64,000 nt of DNA from Selaginella tamariscina (taxonomy: Eukaryota; Streptophyta; Lycopodiopsida; Selaginellales; Selaginellaceae). The DNA is taken from the NCBI GenBank assembly GCA_003024785.1, contig PUQB01000535.1, forward strand, positions 1 to 64,000, written 5' to 3'. Shown piece by piece: positions 31,785 through 44,300 of the stretch (positions are counted from its first letter, which is position 1; each line of letters starts with the position of its first letter). The translations under genes and the position numbers were made by a program. The notes beneath the pieces are model-generated. The model was given only the letters and a program-made list of their open reading frames with translations. It was not told the origin of the DNA and did no database searches.

Positions 31785-34700
31785 ATGGAGTCGTCGTCAA
31801 ATTCTGGGTAAGAATTAAAATAAAATCTGTTATACTCGGATACTTGAACTAATCATTTTTGTATTCAGATGTGGAATTGAGGTGACATTAAAGGAGAGCA
31901 GGAGAAGAGATGGGCAGGGGGATTCTGGAATCAACTTGGCCATATTTCAAACTAAACGGGAAGCGCATTGGAACAACCATGGTTGCTGTCAAACTAACCT
32001 CTGTCACATCGCATGGACAAGCAAAACAATGGAAAGTGGGTGTGCTAGTCAAGCATCCGAAAGCATGCTGTGAACCCAGATTGAACGATGCTCGACACAT
32101 ATGCCTTGTTCCATCCAATGTCACGTTCTCGGATCCAGAGGTCGCCAGTTACAACATTAATTTCGGGTGGTTTTGTCGACTTGTGGATAATGACGTTCAC
32201 GTGTTCACTAATGATGTTGACCTTGGAGTTCTTCTTCAACTCAACGAAAGCCCATCTATGGAGGGGATCCATCTGGATGTCTACTTCGAAGATCTTCAGA
32301 CTCATCGAGTAGGTGTATTGTCAGGAGATATTGCTTCACAATACAGAAAATCAGCAAGTGGAGCAATCGTCCCTCTTCACATTGAAGAAGAACACTGCGA
32401 CATCATAAAGGAGATTGAGAGGGTGGCTTGGTCTCAGGTTCTTTACAGATCACGTTCAATTTGCTTAGAAAATTTCGGGAGCTGGAAGAGTGTGCCGAGA
32501 ACCTTAGAACAGCATCAATCGGGGATCACACATGTTGATTCGGATCGTAGAAGAAAATCATTAGTCGTTTTGTCAGCTGCACCTGTGGCGTCCCATGCTG
32601 CAATAAGCCACAAGGAAATGATGTTGGATGATAGGATTTACCAGTGTAGGGTTAAGTATTGCAGCGTCAACCCAAACTTCAATTACAGGCCACTCAATCA
32701 GGAACGTGTAGCTGAGCTCATGGAGAAGATGAAGGACGACAATTCTTACACCGTTCCACATAATGCTGTTTTGTGCGCATACTACGAGAGACAAAAGGCG
32801 CTGACAAAGTGTGGATCACAACACCGGAACAAATGAGGAAGGTTCAGACGGAGAATAGAAAATCAGTTAAGTACTACATCATTAGTGGCCAGCACACAAT
32901 AACGGCAGCCCAACGACTTCTCGATGACACACAACAAAGGAACGATGGCAACAAAACTTTCGAGCATACCCGTGAGAAGCTGACGAAAAGATCGGCGTTT
33001 TTAGCGAAGCCGAATCTCACAATCGAGCAGTACCATAAGTTATCGGCGGAATGGGACGCTGCAGACACCAACCACTACAACAGCAAAATATGGGAGAAGT
33101 TCAAACACACGCGAGCCGTGTGGGAATCTCTTCAGCGACCACAAAGAGCTACCGCAGGGAATACACAATCTGCGGAATACCGGGTAAGCAAATTGTTTGG
33201 GCGGGATTTATCTCGCCGGTATATTAATCTGTCTTTTTCCTCAGAGAGTTGAAGAAATTGTAGCAGTTGATTTTGCCCAGGTGGGCGGGAAGGAAACATC
33301 CTTTTTGATGATGTTGATTTCTTGTCCCGAGGATAGGATCTTTGCCAAATGGTTGGGGATTATGGAATCCTTTGCAAAAGGAACACTGAAGAAGAAGCAG
33401 ACAAGTGAAGTGGAGCCCTCAGAGAGTCTGCAAAGAAACCCAGTAAGACGCCGAAGCTAAGTCTGTTCAATCTATAAAGGATGTAGACAACGATTTCAAG
33501 CTCACATGGTTGAAGCCTTTAAATGGAACAACGATGGAGGAGATGGAAGTCTTGGCTGATTTGGTGATTGATGGCAAATTACAGATTAACAACAGCAGCC
33601 CCACCTCTCCTTTTCATCTCAAGGCAATGGAGTTGAAGACGGTCAGGCACTTCAAGGAGTGGTTGGGAATACACTGCCACAAACTGGGTTGGATTTCGGC
33701 TTCAACATACGAAGAGGTCAACAAATATTTGCATGTGACAAATGATGATATGCTTGTCGAATGGGTGAATCAATCGGAAGATCTGGGCAAGAATCTATTG
33801 CACGCCAACGCCAAAAGGAGAACATTGCGATGACGCCTTCTCTTATGGCAGTCCTTCAGCAGCGGAGAACCGAGTTGAACCTTATAAAGGAGGATGCTAC
33901 GAATCACGACAAGCCCTACAGATGTTTGTTGTTGGATTCGGAGACTTTATGGGGTACCATCACTGCTTGTAGGAAACCGTTTCAATTGTTCGTGATGGAT
34001 CGGCGGGTGTCAAAAAATCCTTCGACAGACAGGACACTAGAGGATTTGGTGGAGAAACTTAGCCGTGCAAGCATGTACAAAGAAGGTATTTATTATTGAA
34101 TTCATACTTGCACTCTTGACTGATATCTACGTTTTCAGGTATTTATTTCTTGATTCTTGCTCATGTCACCGATACCTTTGCCTTCTCCTTTGCCAAGAGG
34201 AATAAACATCGTTGGACAGGATTTTATATGAATGATGCTGATCCGAAGTGCATTGATTCGGTTGTTCACTTGGTTGTTAGGAATGCGCCAAACAGTTTCA
34301 AACTTCCAAATGACTGGCCAGGCATCTGTTTGCACTCCAACGGCCCTGAACCTCCATCCGATACACCGATAGGTGAGTGACGTATTCGGCAATGTACGTT
34401 ATCCAAACATCACAAGTCAAGCGGCACGGAGCATCGTCAACTTGATCAGGGGTCCTCACAGTGATGCGTGGGTTTTTGACTACTGCACTAGGGGGTCCGT
34501 CTTGAAGGAGTGTTACCTTCGGCATACATGTGTATTTGCCGTTGAAAAGGATAAGACCATGGTTGAGGACCTGAACAAGTGGATAGATAGGTTCTCAACT
34601 GACTACCCCAACGAATCCATAAAGGAGTATTTGAGAAAGTTCCCTCCAGATAAGTGCGATAGCTCTGAAGACGAATCTGGTTCAATGTCGGAGTCTGAGG

Positions 34701-34884
34701 ACGAACTTCAATCAGATATTAGACCGGAAGTTATCTCGAGGAGTACAGAACATTGCACACTCCATTACCCATGGAAACATCAATAGAAGATGCAGAAGAT
34801 CTTGAACCATCTCACAAGCGGCTTAGACCTTCTTCGCCTCACTCAGAAGGTAATAGCGAAGAAGAATTGTTAATGAATTGTTAG
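31785..34884 (+). pseudogene. ParB-like and DNA-methylase-like protein gene, copy 1
   Basis: Exons 31785-31807, 31869-33183, 33245-34085 and 34139-34849 (or to the stop at 34884) are bounded by GT-AG introns. The central part has YCSVNPNFNYRPLNQERVAE and, about 60 residues on, YYIISGQHTITAAQRLL, matching ParB/Srx-type folds (N.R.l....v..L ... G.H...AA). Further on come FVMDRRVSKN at the position of the methylase DPPY box and SQAARSIVNLI ... AWVFDYCTRGSVL ... VFAVEKDK, matching the SAM-binding motif I and the acidic end of strand 2 of N4/N6 DNA methylases. A Ser/Glu-rich tail with a basic KRLRPSSPHS follows. A 2-bp deletion near 31905 and one- or two-base changes near 32795, 33440, 33815 and 34373 break the frame. 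Confidence 0.55.
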
Positions 34885-34951
34885 AGTGACGAATAGTTGT
34901 AAATGAGTGTAACATAAGGCATTTTTGTATATTTCGTTTATATTTGTACAG

Positions 34952-35900
34952 AAAATAAATTCTCAAGGATTAATGAAGCTTTTAGTTCAAACATGGGTCA
35001 CACATTAACAAGGTAAATAATATACCTTGATAATTTTAAGGTCAGCTAATTATCATTTTGCAGATGTAATGAAACAATTGAGAACATGGATTTTCAGCAT
35101 TGGCATGAGGTAAGAGAGGGGTTTGGCGACAATTTCTTGTGCCACATGTCAGAATGACAGAGTTCATGCAGGAAATGGATAATAATGCAGCTCAAAACAT
35201 CGTTACCATGGGGGCCACTTCAGTTTTTTCATCATCATTTTTATTGGCTTCAGTTCCGAAATCAATTTCTTCAGCGCATGCAATATCTGAATCTTGTAAG
35301 GATGATGTACAATTAAATGATGAAGGGATAGGCAACGAGATAGTGGCAACGGATAAATGTGAAAGGGAGCAAACAAGTGATTTGCAAAGTATTCAAGAGG
35401 CAACGCTATCTCATGTTACTCATGGCCATATTGTGTTGTTGGATGTCAATGGTGTTCTGCTTCATCGACAAAGGCGAGGATAGGAAAAAAGAAATCAAAC
35501 AAGGAGATTTCATTCCTTGTCATGGTAAATTTCGATATGATATTATTTTTCGTCCAGGGTTGGATCGTCTCTTTCAAAAGCTTAAGGAGATGGGTGCGCT
35601 TGTGGGGATTTGGTCATGCATGCAGATTCATAACTTAACACCGCTGTTGAATTTGCTTAAGAAACATTGTAGTGTTGCAGAAGATGTGATTCGTAAAGAT
35701 TGGATTTTTGACCAGCGAATGTGTTATAAACCTCTCGAATTTCACAATATAAGAAAGGAAAGCAAGCCATACTTCTTCAAGAATGAAAGAATAATTGGGA
35801 CTCATGGGGAGATCAGTCGCTTAAGGATAATGAAGAATGCACATATCTTAGTAGTAGACGACTCTCCTCAGAAGGCTATGCTCAACCAAAACATTGCTTG
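34952..35900 (+). CDS. HAD phosphatase (NLI-interacting-factor/FCP1-like), copy 1, cut by gap
   Basis: Exons 34952-35012, 35064-35109 and 35172 onward join in phase; the first also joins in phase to the preceding gene at 34849, so this may be the C-terminal part of one long protein. The HAD core shows motif I IVLLDVNGVLL (about 35429-35461), RPGLDRLFQKLKEMGALVGI followed by WSCMQIHNL (motif II region), and LVVDDSPQKAMLNQ (motif III/IV, about 35848-35890). This is the plant 'LD(I/V)NG' branch of NLI-interacting-factor phosphatases, where the second motif-I Asp is Asn. A frame change near 35475 interrupts motif I from motif II. The gene runs into the N gap. Confidence 0.65.
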
Positions 35901-36392
35901 NNNNNNNNNNNNNNNNNNNNNNNNNNNNNNNNNNNNNNNNNNNNNNNNNNNNNNNNNNNNNNNNNNNNNNNNNNNNNNNNNNNNNNNNNNNNNNNNNNNN
36001 NNNNNNNNNNNNNNNNNNNNNNNNNNNNNNNNNNNNNNNNNNNNNNNNNNNNNNNNNNNNNNNNNNNNNNNNNNNNNNNNNNNNNNNNNNNNNNNNNNNN
36101 NNNNNNNNNNNNNNNNNNNNNNNNNNNNNNNNNNNNNNNNNNNNNNNNNNNNNNNNNNNNNNNNNNNNNNNNNNNNNNNNNNNNNNNNNNNNNNNNNNNN
36201 NNNNNNNNNNNNNNNNNNNNNNNNNNNNNNNNNNNNNNNNNNNNNNNNNNNNNNNNNNNNNNNNNNNNNNNNNNNNNNNNNNNNNNNNNNNNNNNNNNNN
36301 NNNNNNNNNNNNNNNNNNNNNNNNNNNNNNNNNNNNNNNNNNNNNNNNNNNNNNNNNNNNNNNNNNNNNNNNNNNNNNNNNNNNNNNNNNNN
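35901..36392. other. Assembly gap (492 N)
   Basis: A run of N. Sequence before it matches the 3' HAD domain, and sequence after it matches the leader upstream of the rightward gene, so it joins unlike parts of two near-identical elements. Confidence 1.
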
Positions 36393-36484
36393 CAAGTGTG
36401 TGTGCGTTTTATATAATTTATATTTATAGTGTATTATTTTGCAGAAGGACGATTTGATCAAACAAGAGAGATCGAGTCATTAGT

Positions 36485-39400
36485 ATGGAGTCGTCGTCAA
36501 ATTCTGGGTAAGAATTAAAATAAAATCTGTTATACTCGGATACTTGAACTAATCATTTTTGTATTCAGATGTGGAATTGAGGTGACATTAAAGACAAGAG
36601 CAGGAGAAGAGATGGGCAGGGGGATTCTGGAATCAACTTGGCCATATTTTAAGATAAATGGGAAGCGCATTGGAGCAACCATGGTTGCTGTCAAATTAAC
36701 CTCTGTCACATCTCATGGACAAGCAAAACAATGGAAAGTAGATTCGCTAGTCAAGCACCCGAAAGCAGGCTGCGAACCCAGATTGGACGATGCTCGACAG
36801 ATATGCCTTGTTCCATCCAATGTCACGTTCTCGGATCCAGAGGTCGTCAGTTACAACATTAATTCGGGTGGTTTTGTCGACTTGTGGATAATGACGTTCA
36901 CGTGTTCACTAATGATGTTGACCTTGGAGTTCTTCTTCAACTCAACGAAAGCCCATCTATGGAGGGGATCCATCTGGATGTCTACTTCGAAGATCTTCAG
37001 ACTCATCGAGTAGGTGTATTGTCAGGAGATATTGCTTCACAATACAGAAAATCAGCAAGTGGAGCAATCTTCCCTCTTCACATTGAAGAAGAACACAGCG
37101 ACATCATAATGGAGATTGAGAGGTGGCTCGGTCTCAGGTTCTCTACAGATCACGTTCAATTTGCTTAGGAAGCTTGGGAGCTGGAAGAGTGTGCCGAGAA
37201 CACTAGAACAGCTGCAGTCGGGGATCACACATGTTGATTCGGATCGCAAAAGAAAATCATCAATCGTTTTGTCAGCTGCACCTGTGGCATCTCATGCTGC
37301 AATAAGTCACAAGGAAATGATGTTGGATGATAAGATTTATCCTTGTAGGGTTAAATATTGCAGCGTCAACCCAAACTTCAATTACAGGCCACTCAACCAG
37401 GAACGTGTAGCTGAGCTCATGGAGAAGATGAAGGACGACAATTCTTATACCGTTCCACATAATGCTGTTTTGTGTCCATACTATGAAAGAAGGAAGGGCT
37501 GACAAAGTCTGGATCACAACACCAGAACAACTCATGAAGATTCAGACGGAGAATAAAAATCTATCAAGTACTACATCATTAGTGGCCAGCACACAATAAC
37601 GGCAGCCCAACGACTTCTCGATGAACACAACAAAGGAACGATGGCAACTAAACTTTCGAGCATACCCGTGAGAAGCTGACAAAAAGATCGGCGTTTTTAG
37701 CTAAGCCGAATCTCACAATCGAGCAGTACCATAAGTTATCGGCGGAATGGGACGCTGCCGACACCAACCACTACAACAGCAAAATATGGGAGAAGTTTAA
37801 ACACACGCGAGCCGTGTGGGAATCTCTTCAGCGACCACAAAGAGCTACCGCAGGGAATACACAATCTGCGGAATACCGGGTAAGCAAATTGTTTGGGCGG
37901 GATTTATCTCGCCGGTATATTAATCTGTCTTTTTCCTCAGAGAGTTGAAGAAATTGCAGCAGTTGATTTTGCCCAGGTGGGCGGGAAGGAAACATCCTTT
38001 CTGATGATGTTGATTTCTTGCCCCGAAGATAGGATCTTTGCCAAATGGTTGGGGATTATGGAATCCTTTTCAAAAGGAACACTGAAGAAGAAGCAGACAA
38101 GTGAAGGGGAGCCCTCAGAAAAGTCTGCAAAGAAACCCAGTAAGACGCCGAAGGCTAAGTCTGTTCAATCTACAAAGGATGTAGACAACGATTTCAAGCT
38201 CACATGGTTGAAGCCTTTAAATGGAACAACGATGGAGGAGATGGAAGTCTTGGCTGATTTGGTGATCGATGGCAAACTACAAATTAATAACAGCAGCCCA
38301 ACCTCTCCTTTTCATCTCAAGGCAATGGAGTTGAAGACGGTCAGGCATTTCAAGGAGTGGTTGGGAATACACTGCCACAAACTGGGTTGGACCTCGACTT
38401 CAACATATGAAGAGGTAGCAAATATTTGCATGTGACGAACGATGATATGCTTGTCGAATGGGTGAACCAATCGGAAGATCTGGGCAAGAATCTATTGCAC
38501 GCCAACGCCAAAAAGGAGAACATTGGGATGACGCCTTCTCTTATGGCAGTCCTTCAGCAGCGGAGAACCGAATTGAACCTTATAAAGGAGGATGCTACGA
38601 ATCACGACAAGCCCTACAGATGTTTGTTGTTAGATTCGGAGACTTTATGGGGTAACATCACTGCTTGTAGGAAACCGTTTCAATTGTTCGTGATGGATCG
38701 GCGGGTGTCAAAAAATCTTTCGACAGATAGGGCACTAGAGGATCTGGTGGAGAAACTTAGCCGTGCAAGCATATACATAGAAGGTATTTATTATTGAATT
38801 CATGCTTGCGCTCTTCACTGATACCTACTTTTTCAGGTATTTATTTCTTGATTCTTGCTCATGTCACCGATACTTTTGCCTTCGCCTTCGCCAAGAAGAA
38901 TAGACATCGTTGGACAGGATTTTATATGAACGATGCTAATCCCAAGTGCATTGATACGTTGTTCACTTGGTTGTTAGGAATGCGCCAAACAATTTCAAGC
39001 TTCCAAATGACTGGCCAGGCATCTGTTTGCACTCCAACGGCCCTGAACCTCCATCCGATACACCGATAGGTATGAGTGACGTATTCGGCAATGTACGTTA
39101 TCCAAACATTACAAGTCAAGCGGCACGGAGCATCGTCAACTTGATCAGGGGTCCTCACAGTGATGCGTGGGTTTTTGACTACTGCACTAGGGGGTCCGTC
39201 TTGAAGGAGTGTTACCTTCGGCATACATGTGTGTTTGCCGTTGAAAAGGATAAGACCATGGTTGAGGACCTGAACAAGTGGATAGATTGGGTCTCAACTG
39301 AGTACCCCAACGATTCCATAAAGGCGTATTTGAGAAAGTTCCCTCCAGATAAGTGCGATAGCTCTGAAGGTGAATCTGGTTCAATCTCGGAGTCTGAGAA

Positions 39401-39581
39401 CGAACTTCAATCAGATATTAGACCGGAAGTTATCTCGAGGAGTACAGAACATTCGCACACTCCAGGACCCATGGAAACATCAATAGAAGATGCAGAAGAT
39501 CTTGAACCATCTCACAAGCGGCTTAGACCTTCTTCGCCTCACTCAGAAGGTAATAGCGAAGAAGAATTGATAATGAATTGA
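36485..39581 (+). pseudogene. ParB-like and DNA-methylase-like protein gene, copy 2
   Basis: The same exon structure as copy 1 (ATG at 36485, second exon from 36569, intron with a decayed palindrome near 37880-37940, last coding segment 38967-39581). The N-terminus is open here (ESSSNSGCGIEVTLKTRAGE), where copy 1 has a deletion, but a one-base loss near 36862 and changes near 37500 and 38416 shift the frame. The ParB-type YYIISGQHTITAA, the altered FVMDRRVS box and AWVFDYCTRGSVL are all present. It differs from the copy at 61.4 kb by only a few bases and shares its frame breaks at 36862/61751 and 37500/62390. Confidence 0.55.
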
Positions 39582-39650
39582 TAGAGTGATGAATAGTTGT
39601 AAATGAGTGTAACATAAGGCATTTTTGTATATTTTTTTATATTTGTACAG

Positions 39651-41029
39651 AAAATAAATTCTCAAGGATTAATGAAGCTTTTAGTTCAAACATGGGTCAC
39701 ACATTAACAAGGTAAATAATATACCTTGATAATTTTAAGGTCAGCTAATTATCATTTTGCAGATGTAATGAAATAATTGAGAACATGGATTTTCAGCATT
39801 GCCATGAGGTAAGAGAGGGGTTTGGCGACAATTTCTTGTGCCACATGTCAGAATGACAGAGTTCATGCAGGAAATGGATAATAATGCAGCTCAAAACATC
39901 GTTACCATGGGGGCCACTTCATCATCATTTTTATTGGCTTCAGTTCCGAAATCAATTTCTTCAGCGCATGCAATATCTGAATCTTGTAAGGATGATGTAC
40001 AATTAAATGATGAAGGGATAGGCAACGAGATAGTGGCAACGGATAAATGTGAAAGGGAGCAAACAAGTGATTTGCAAAGTATTCAAGAGGCAACGCTATC
40101 TCATGTTACTCATGGCCATATTGTGTTGTTGGATGTCAATGGTGTTCTGCTTCATCGACAAAGGCCCAGGATAGAAAAAAGAAATCAAACAAGGAGATTT
40201 CATTCCTTGTCATGGTAAATTTCGATATGATATTATTTTTCGTCCAGGGTTGGATCGTCTCTTTCAAAAGCTTAAGGAGATGGGTGCGCTTGTGGGGATT
40301 TGGTCATGCATGCAGATTCATAACTTAACACCGCTGTTGAGTTTACTTAAGAAACATTGTAGTGTTGCAGAAGAGGTGATTCGTAAAGATTGGATTTTTG
40401 ACCAGCGAATGTGTCATAAACCTCTCGAATTTCACAATATAAGAAAGGAAAGCAAGCCATACTTCTTCAAGAATGAAAGAATAATTGGGACTCATGGGGA
40501 GATCAGTCGCTTAAGGATAATGAAGAACGCACAGATAGTAGTAGACGACTCTCCTCAGAAGGCTATGCTCAACCAAAACATTGCTTGTATTCATCCAATC
40601 ACTTTCGATCCATATTCTGATACCGATATCATGGATGAGCTAGTGAACTACTTGGATACGTGCCTCAGAAAGAAGAATCTCGAAAATTTTTGTGAGCAGT
40701 ATCCACCGTATCATACATTTCCTGAAGCTTTTCTTTCTCGTGATATTGAATTTTATAAAATGAAGGATAGCAACCGGGCGCTTTATAATATTATTCTTAA
40801 GGAACGTCAGTTTTTAGATGAGCCTTTATGCAGACCTTCTCTTATCACATCTTATGTATTAACAAGGATGGCAACTCCCAATTGCATTCGTGAGAGTGTT
40901 AAGTGGTGGCAACAACATCAAGATATTGACCAAAATGATTTGATTAATCCGGAGAGTGATGATTTAGACAAAATGAAAAGATTTCTTTGTATGATAGAAA
41001 GAAAGTATTTAAAAAAATTAACATGTTGA
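39651..41029 (+). pseudogene. HAD phosphatase (NLI-interacting-factor/FCP1-like), copy 2
   Basis: Acceptor exon from 39651, then 39838-40218 with IVLLDVNGVLL, then after a frame change near 40165 an open segment 40250-41029. The latter has GALVGIWSCMQIHNL, the IVVDDSPQKAMLNQ box, and about 150 further residues (PITFDPYSDTDIMDELVNYL ... IRESVKWWQQHQD) of unknown role. The first part is Ser- and acid-rich. Phosphatases of this family dephosphorylate Ser/Thr or RNA polymerase II CTD substrates; activity here is unproven. Confidence 0.6.
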
Positions 41030-41300
41030 TAAGAAAATGATTTCATTTGTAATTATGTTTGATAGTATTTCTTCATTATTGTAAACTATTTTTAGAATAA
41101 TATGAATATTCTAAGATATTTTAGGAATATTCCTTACTAAGTAAGGTTATTGAAGGATTAATTAATTAATTAATTAATATTTAAGGCTTAATTACATATT
41201 AATTAAATGATTAATTAATAATTAAAACTTAAGTATTAATTAGTAATTTATTTTATATTCCCATTTTCACGTATCATGCCCACTTTAGTTACAACGTGCA
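41030..41300. other. Right subterminal region and terminal repeat, copies 1/2
   Basis: AT-rich. It contains GGAATATTCC and, directly after, the palindrome CCTTACTAAGTAAGG (about 41130-41147), then TTAAT repeats, and ends in the 26-bp terminal repeat at 41275-41300. Confidence 0.75.
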
Positions 41301-41329
41301 TATATACTCACATTGTGAATTGGGATATA

Positions 41330-44300
41330 TACCCTGTGTTGCTCTTAACTTAGAAGTTGAAGACATGCCTCAACCTTTCTAAAGTGGGTTGGCACGAAAT
41401 CTTAATCACAATACAATAATACTTGGCGAGTTTAACATAAAGACCCATCAACCCATAAACTTTAGGGGTGTTTTTAACTATATATGACACATGAACTAAT
41501 CAAATTCAATTTTTTAAATGGAAGTGTTTGCTTCACCTAGAATTTTATGCAAATAAGTAATGATACCTAGCTAGATGAGTTTTTTAAATGCTAACTTCAT
41601 CAAGAATTTTTGCAAATAACTAATGACACTTGATTGAGTGTTTCTTTGAAATGAAAGTACTAACTCTAACACCCAAAGGGACTTATTGTTATTAATTAAT
41701 GACACCCAACTGGACTTTCATTAGATATTGTTACATACCCCATAGGTTATAATTGTCCATGGTAGGCCACCTATTGCTAAATAAATAGCCAAAAGAGTTA
41801 TTCAAAGACCTAAAACTTATAATTAAAAGAATAAGACTTAAACCCAATACCTCTCAATCTTTCTTAGTTTTAAGCTTTAAAGATAACTCAGCAAAAGGGC
41901 AATTGCTTATTCAAACACTCATTTTATTATATCTAATAGATACCCATGTGCACTAAATAAAGGCATGTTTCTTAAGACACTTAGGGCCCCTTGACATAAT
42001 TTAATAGGTAACAATAGTCAACCTTCAAAGTAAAGGGTGGTGAAATAATAATTATTACCTTGAATGAGCCAACAAAACTTGGTAATTATTGTGCAAATGT
42101 AATCGTGTCATCAAAGCAATTCTTGAATTTTTGAACAAACTCTTTGAAGTTCTCTAGCTTGAGGCCTACGTTGCACTTGTTTGATAGCTCTTTGACATGC
42201 CTCATCAGATTTTGGACATCTCTATTTTACCACTCATTAATATAATCAATCTTTTATTCTTGTTATCAACCATTGGTTCTTCGGACTTGTGAACTTAGTG
42301 AACAAACAATCTAGCTCGAAGAGCATACGATGGTAGTTTTTGAGTTATGACTATTGTCATGGCACAACAAGAACTTGATTCTATTTTTGGGAGATTTTGA
42401 TTCAAACTATCATGGTTGCAAAAAATAAAATATGAATCAGAATTATTGATTCTTTATGAATTAAAGAGAGAGAAAATAATAAGAAAGCTAACTAAACAAA
42501 AGAATAACATACAACTTGTGTAAACCAATCCTGACCTTTTAATCTTGACTTCATAAATTCTTTTGGAAACTCATATGAACCACCAATCCCCATGCAGGAT
42601 TTGGACCACCATCCCCATGCAAATAACCTACTATATCTATAGAATACTCCAAGGCATATTGACATTGTATTAGCATATATTCTGGTGATTCATGACACCC
42701 ACTCCATATTTGAGTCATCAAAGAAAAAGGTATTTCATAACTTTTATTGATGACTACTCACACTACACTTCCTCATGCTCATGGCCAAGAAATCTGAGGT
42801 ATTTGATCATTTCATGTGTATAAGATTTGAACTAGAAATCTTATAGGGAAGCAGCTCAAAACTCTTTGCAATGACAACTATGAAGAATACAAGTCAGGAG
42901 AAGTTGTGCAATGATAGTGAAATCTAGCAGCAATTTACAACCCTTCACAGTCTCACTCAGAATGATGTCGTTGAAAGGATGAATCGAAACTAATAGAGAG
43001 TGCTTGTAGCTTTTATCCTTTTGGTCAAAGGTTTATATTAGCAATAGAGTACCAATGCAACTTCTTTCAAATGTTTCTTACAAATTTTGGATAGACAAGT
43101 AGGCCAGCTTGAAGCATATCAAAGTTTTTGGATGCTTAGTGTATGCATAAAATTCTGATGAGCATCGTAGAAAACTAGAACCAAAAGAGTATTCACTACA
43201 TTATGGTTAAGTATTGCCTTAAGACTAAATATTGCTTATACAACACAGCCACCAAGTCAATTATCACTAGTCGGGATGTCAAGTTCAATGAAAATACTTT
43301 GTATAAGCACATTACAAAACACCAAGCTCAACTTGTGTTTTGTGGTGCAATGAAGAAGATAGCTCTAGGGCAATTGGGTGGCAATGAGGTCAACCACAAC
43401 ATCAGGGCCAGATGATCAGCAAGATTCAAAGGTCTAGAGTAACAGTACCCACTTTCATTCACCCTACTCATGCAAAGCAAGAAGAAGAAGACATTACCAC
43501 GTTCAATGGGTTCAAATCATTTGAAAGTCTATTTGATTCATTGAAGTTGAGTATGAGCCGCCTCAGTTAGTGGCACCAATTGTCAGCAAGCTAGGATGGA
43601 CAACCTAAGCTCATTAACTAAGGCACTTTTGCTAGCAAGCAAACCCATATATAAGGCCTAACCTCCCTTAAGAAGATGCCCAAAGCTTAACATCTTGATG
43701 TGAGCACAAGCACATCTGCTTACCAAGATCTCAACTCTTTAAGCATTAAACACATAACAGAACCCAAAGGGTGTGCCTTAGGTGTTGTATTGTATGCACA
43801 AGTGTCATATGTTCATCCTAGGACATAGGTTATTGACATAACCCCTAAGAAATAAGAGTTATATTTGGTGTCACAAACATGAATCACATATGCCAACCCT
43901 AGAAATCTTCTCTATGAACCCTTAAGAAACATAGTAAGTGAAAATTTGCATGGCTAGATTACACACTCACAATTGGATAAGGGCATAGATAATACTTATA
44001 TTATGAGTTAGGATGCATGTCTTGCTTAGTTATGAATATCATTCTTAGCTTGGTGTGGAGGAGGAGAGTAGAGACATGCTTCAACTTCTAACCTAAAAAA
44101 CATGACATTGTACTTTGACAAGATCTCCCACAAGTGTAAATGGATTGTAGGACAGAAGGAATTAGTCAATGTACTTAGTCACAACAACATGGAATTGTTA
44201 ACCCATGTTTTCCTATTTTTAAAAAGTGTGATTAGCACGAAATTGGTGACCCACCTACCCCTAAACCCTACCTCAAGGGATTATGGCATGGAATTAGGTC

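Larger units (their letters stand above)
24374..41300. mobile_element. Large TIR transposon, copies 1 and 2 joined by an assembly gap
   Basis: The left end at 24374 (TGCATGTTGTAACTAAAATG) and the right end at 41300, reverse-complemented (TGCACGTTGTAACTAAAGTG), form 26-bp terminal inverted repeats with 24 matches. Between them are a leftward DUF7869-like gene, palindrome arrays and a rightward ParB/methylase-like/HAD gene, of which there are two versions either side of an N gap (35901-36392). The 6-bp flanks (AGAATA left, TATATA right) do not match, so the two ends probably come from different insertions. The second version is almost identical to the copy at 61.3 kb. The right end lies inside a decayed copia LTR. 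Confidence 0.75.

Noticed and set aside
32045-32305. Minus-strand open frames opposite the ParB-like gene
   Set aside because: Antisense shadows; the plus strand carries the conserved motifs and splice sites.
35359-36461. Long open frames running through the N gap
   Set aside because: Artefact of translating N; only the part before 35900 is real sequence.
24374-41300. Assignment to the KDZ or CACTA superfamilies
   Set aside because: TIRs do not start CACTA, the duplication is 6 bp rather than 3 or 8, and the KDZ transposase core motifs were not recognised.
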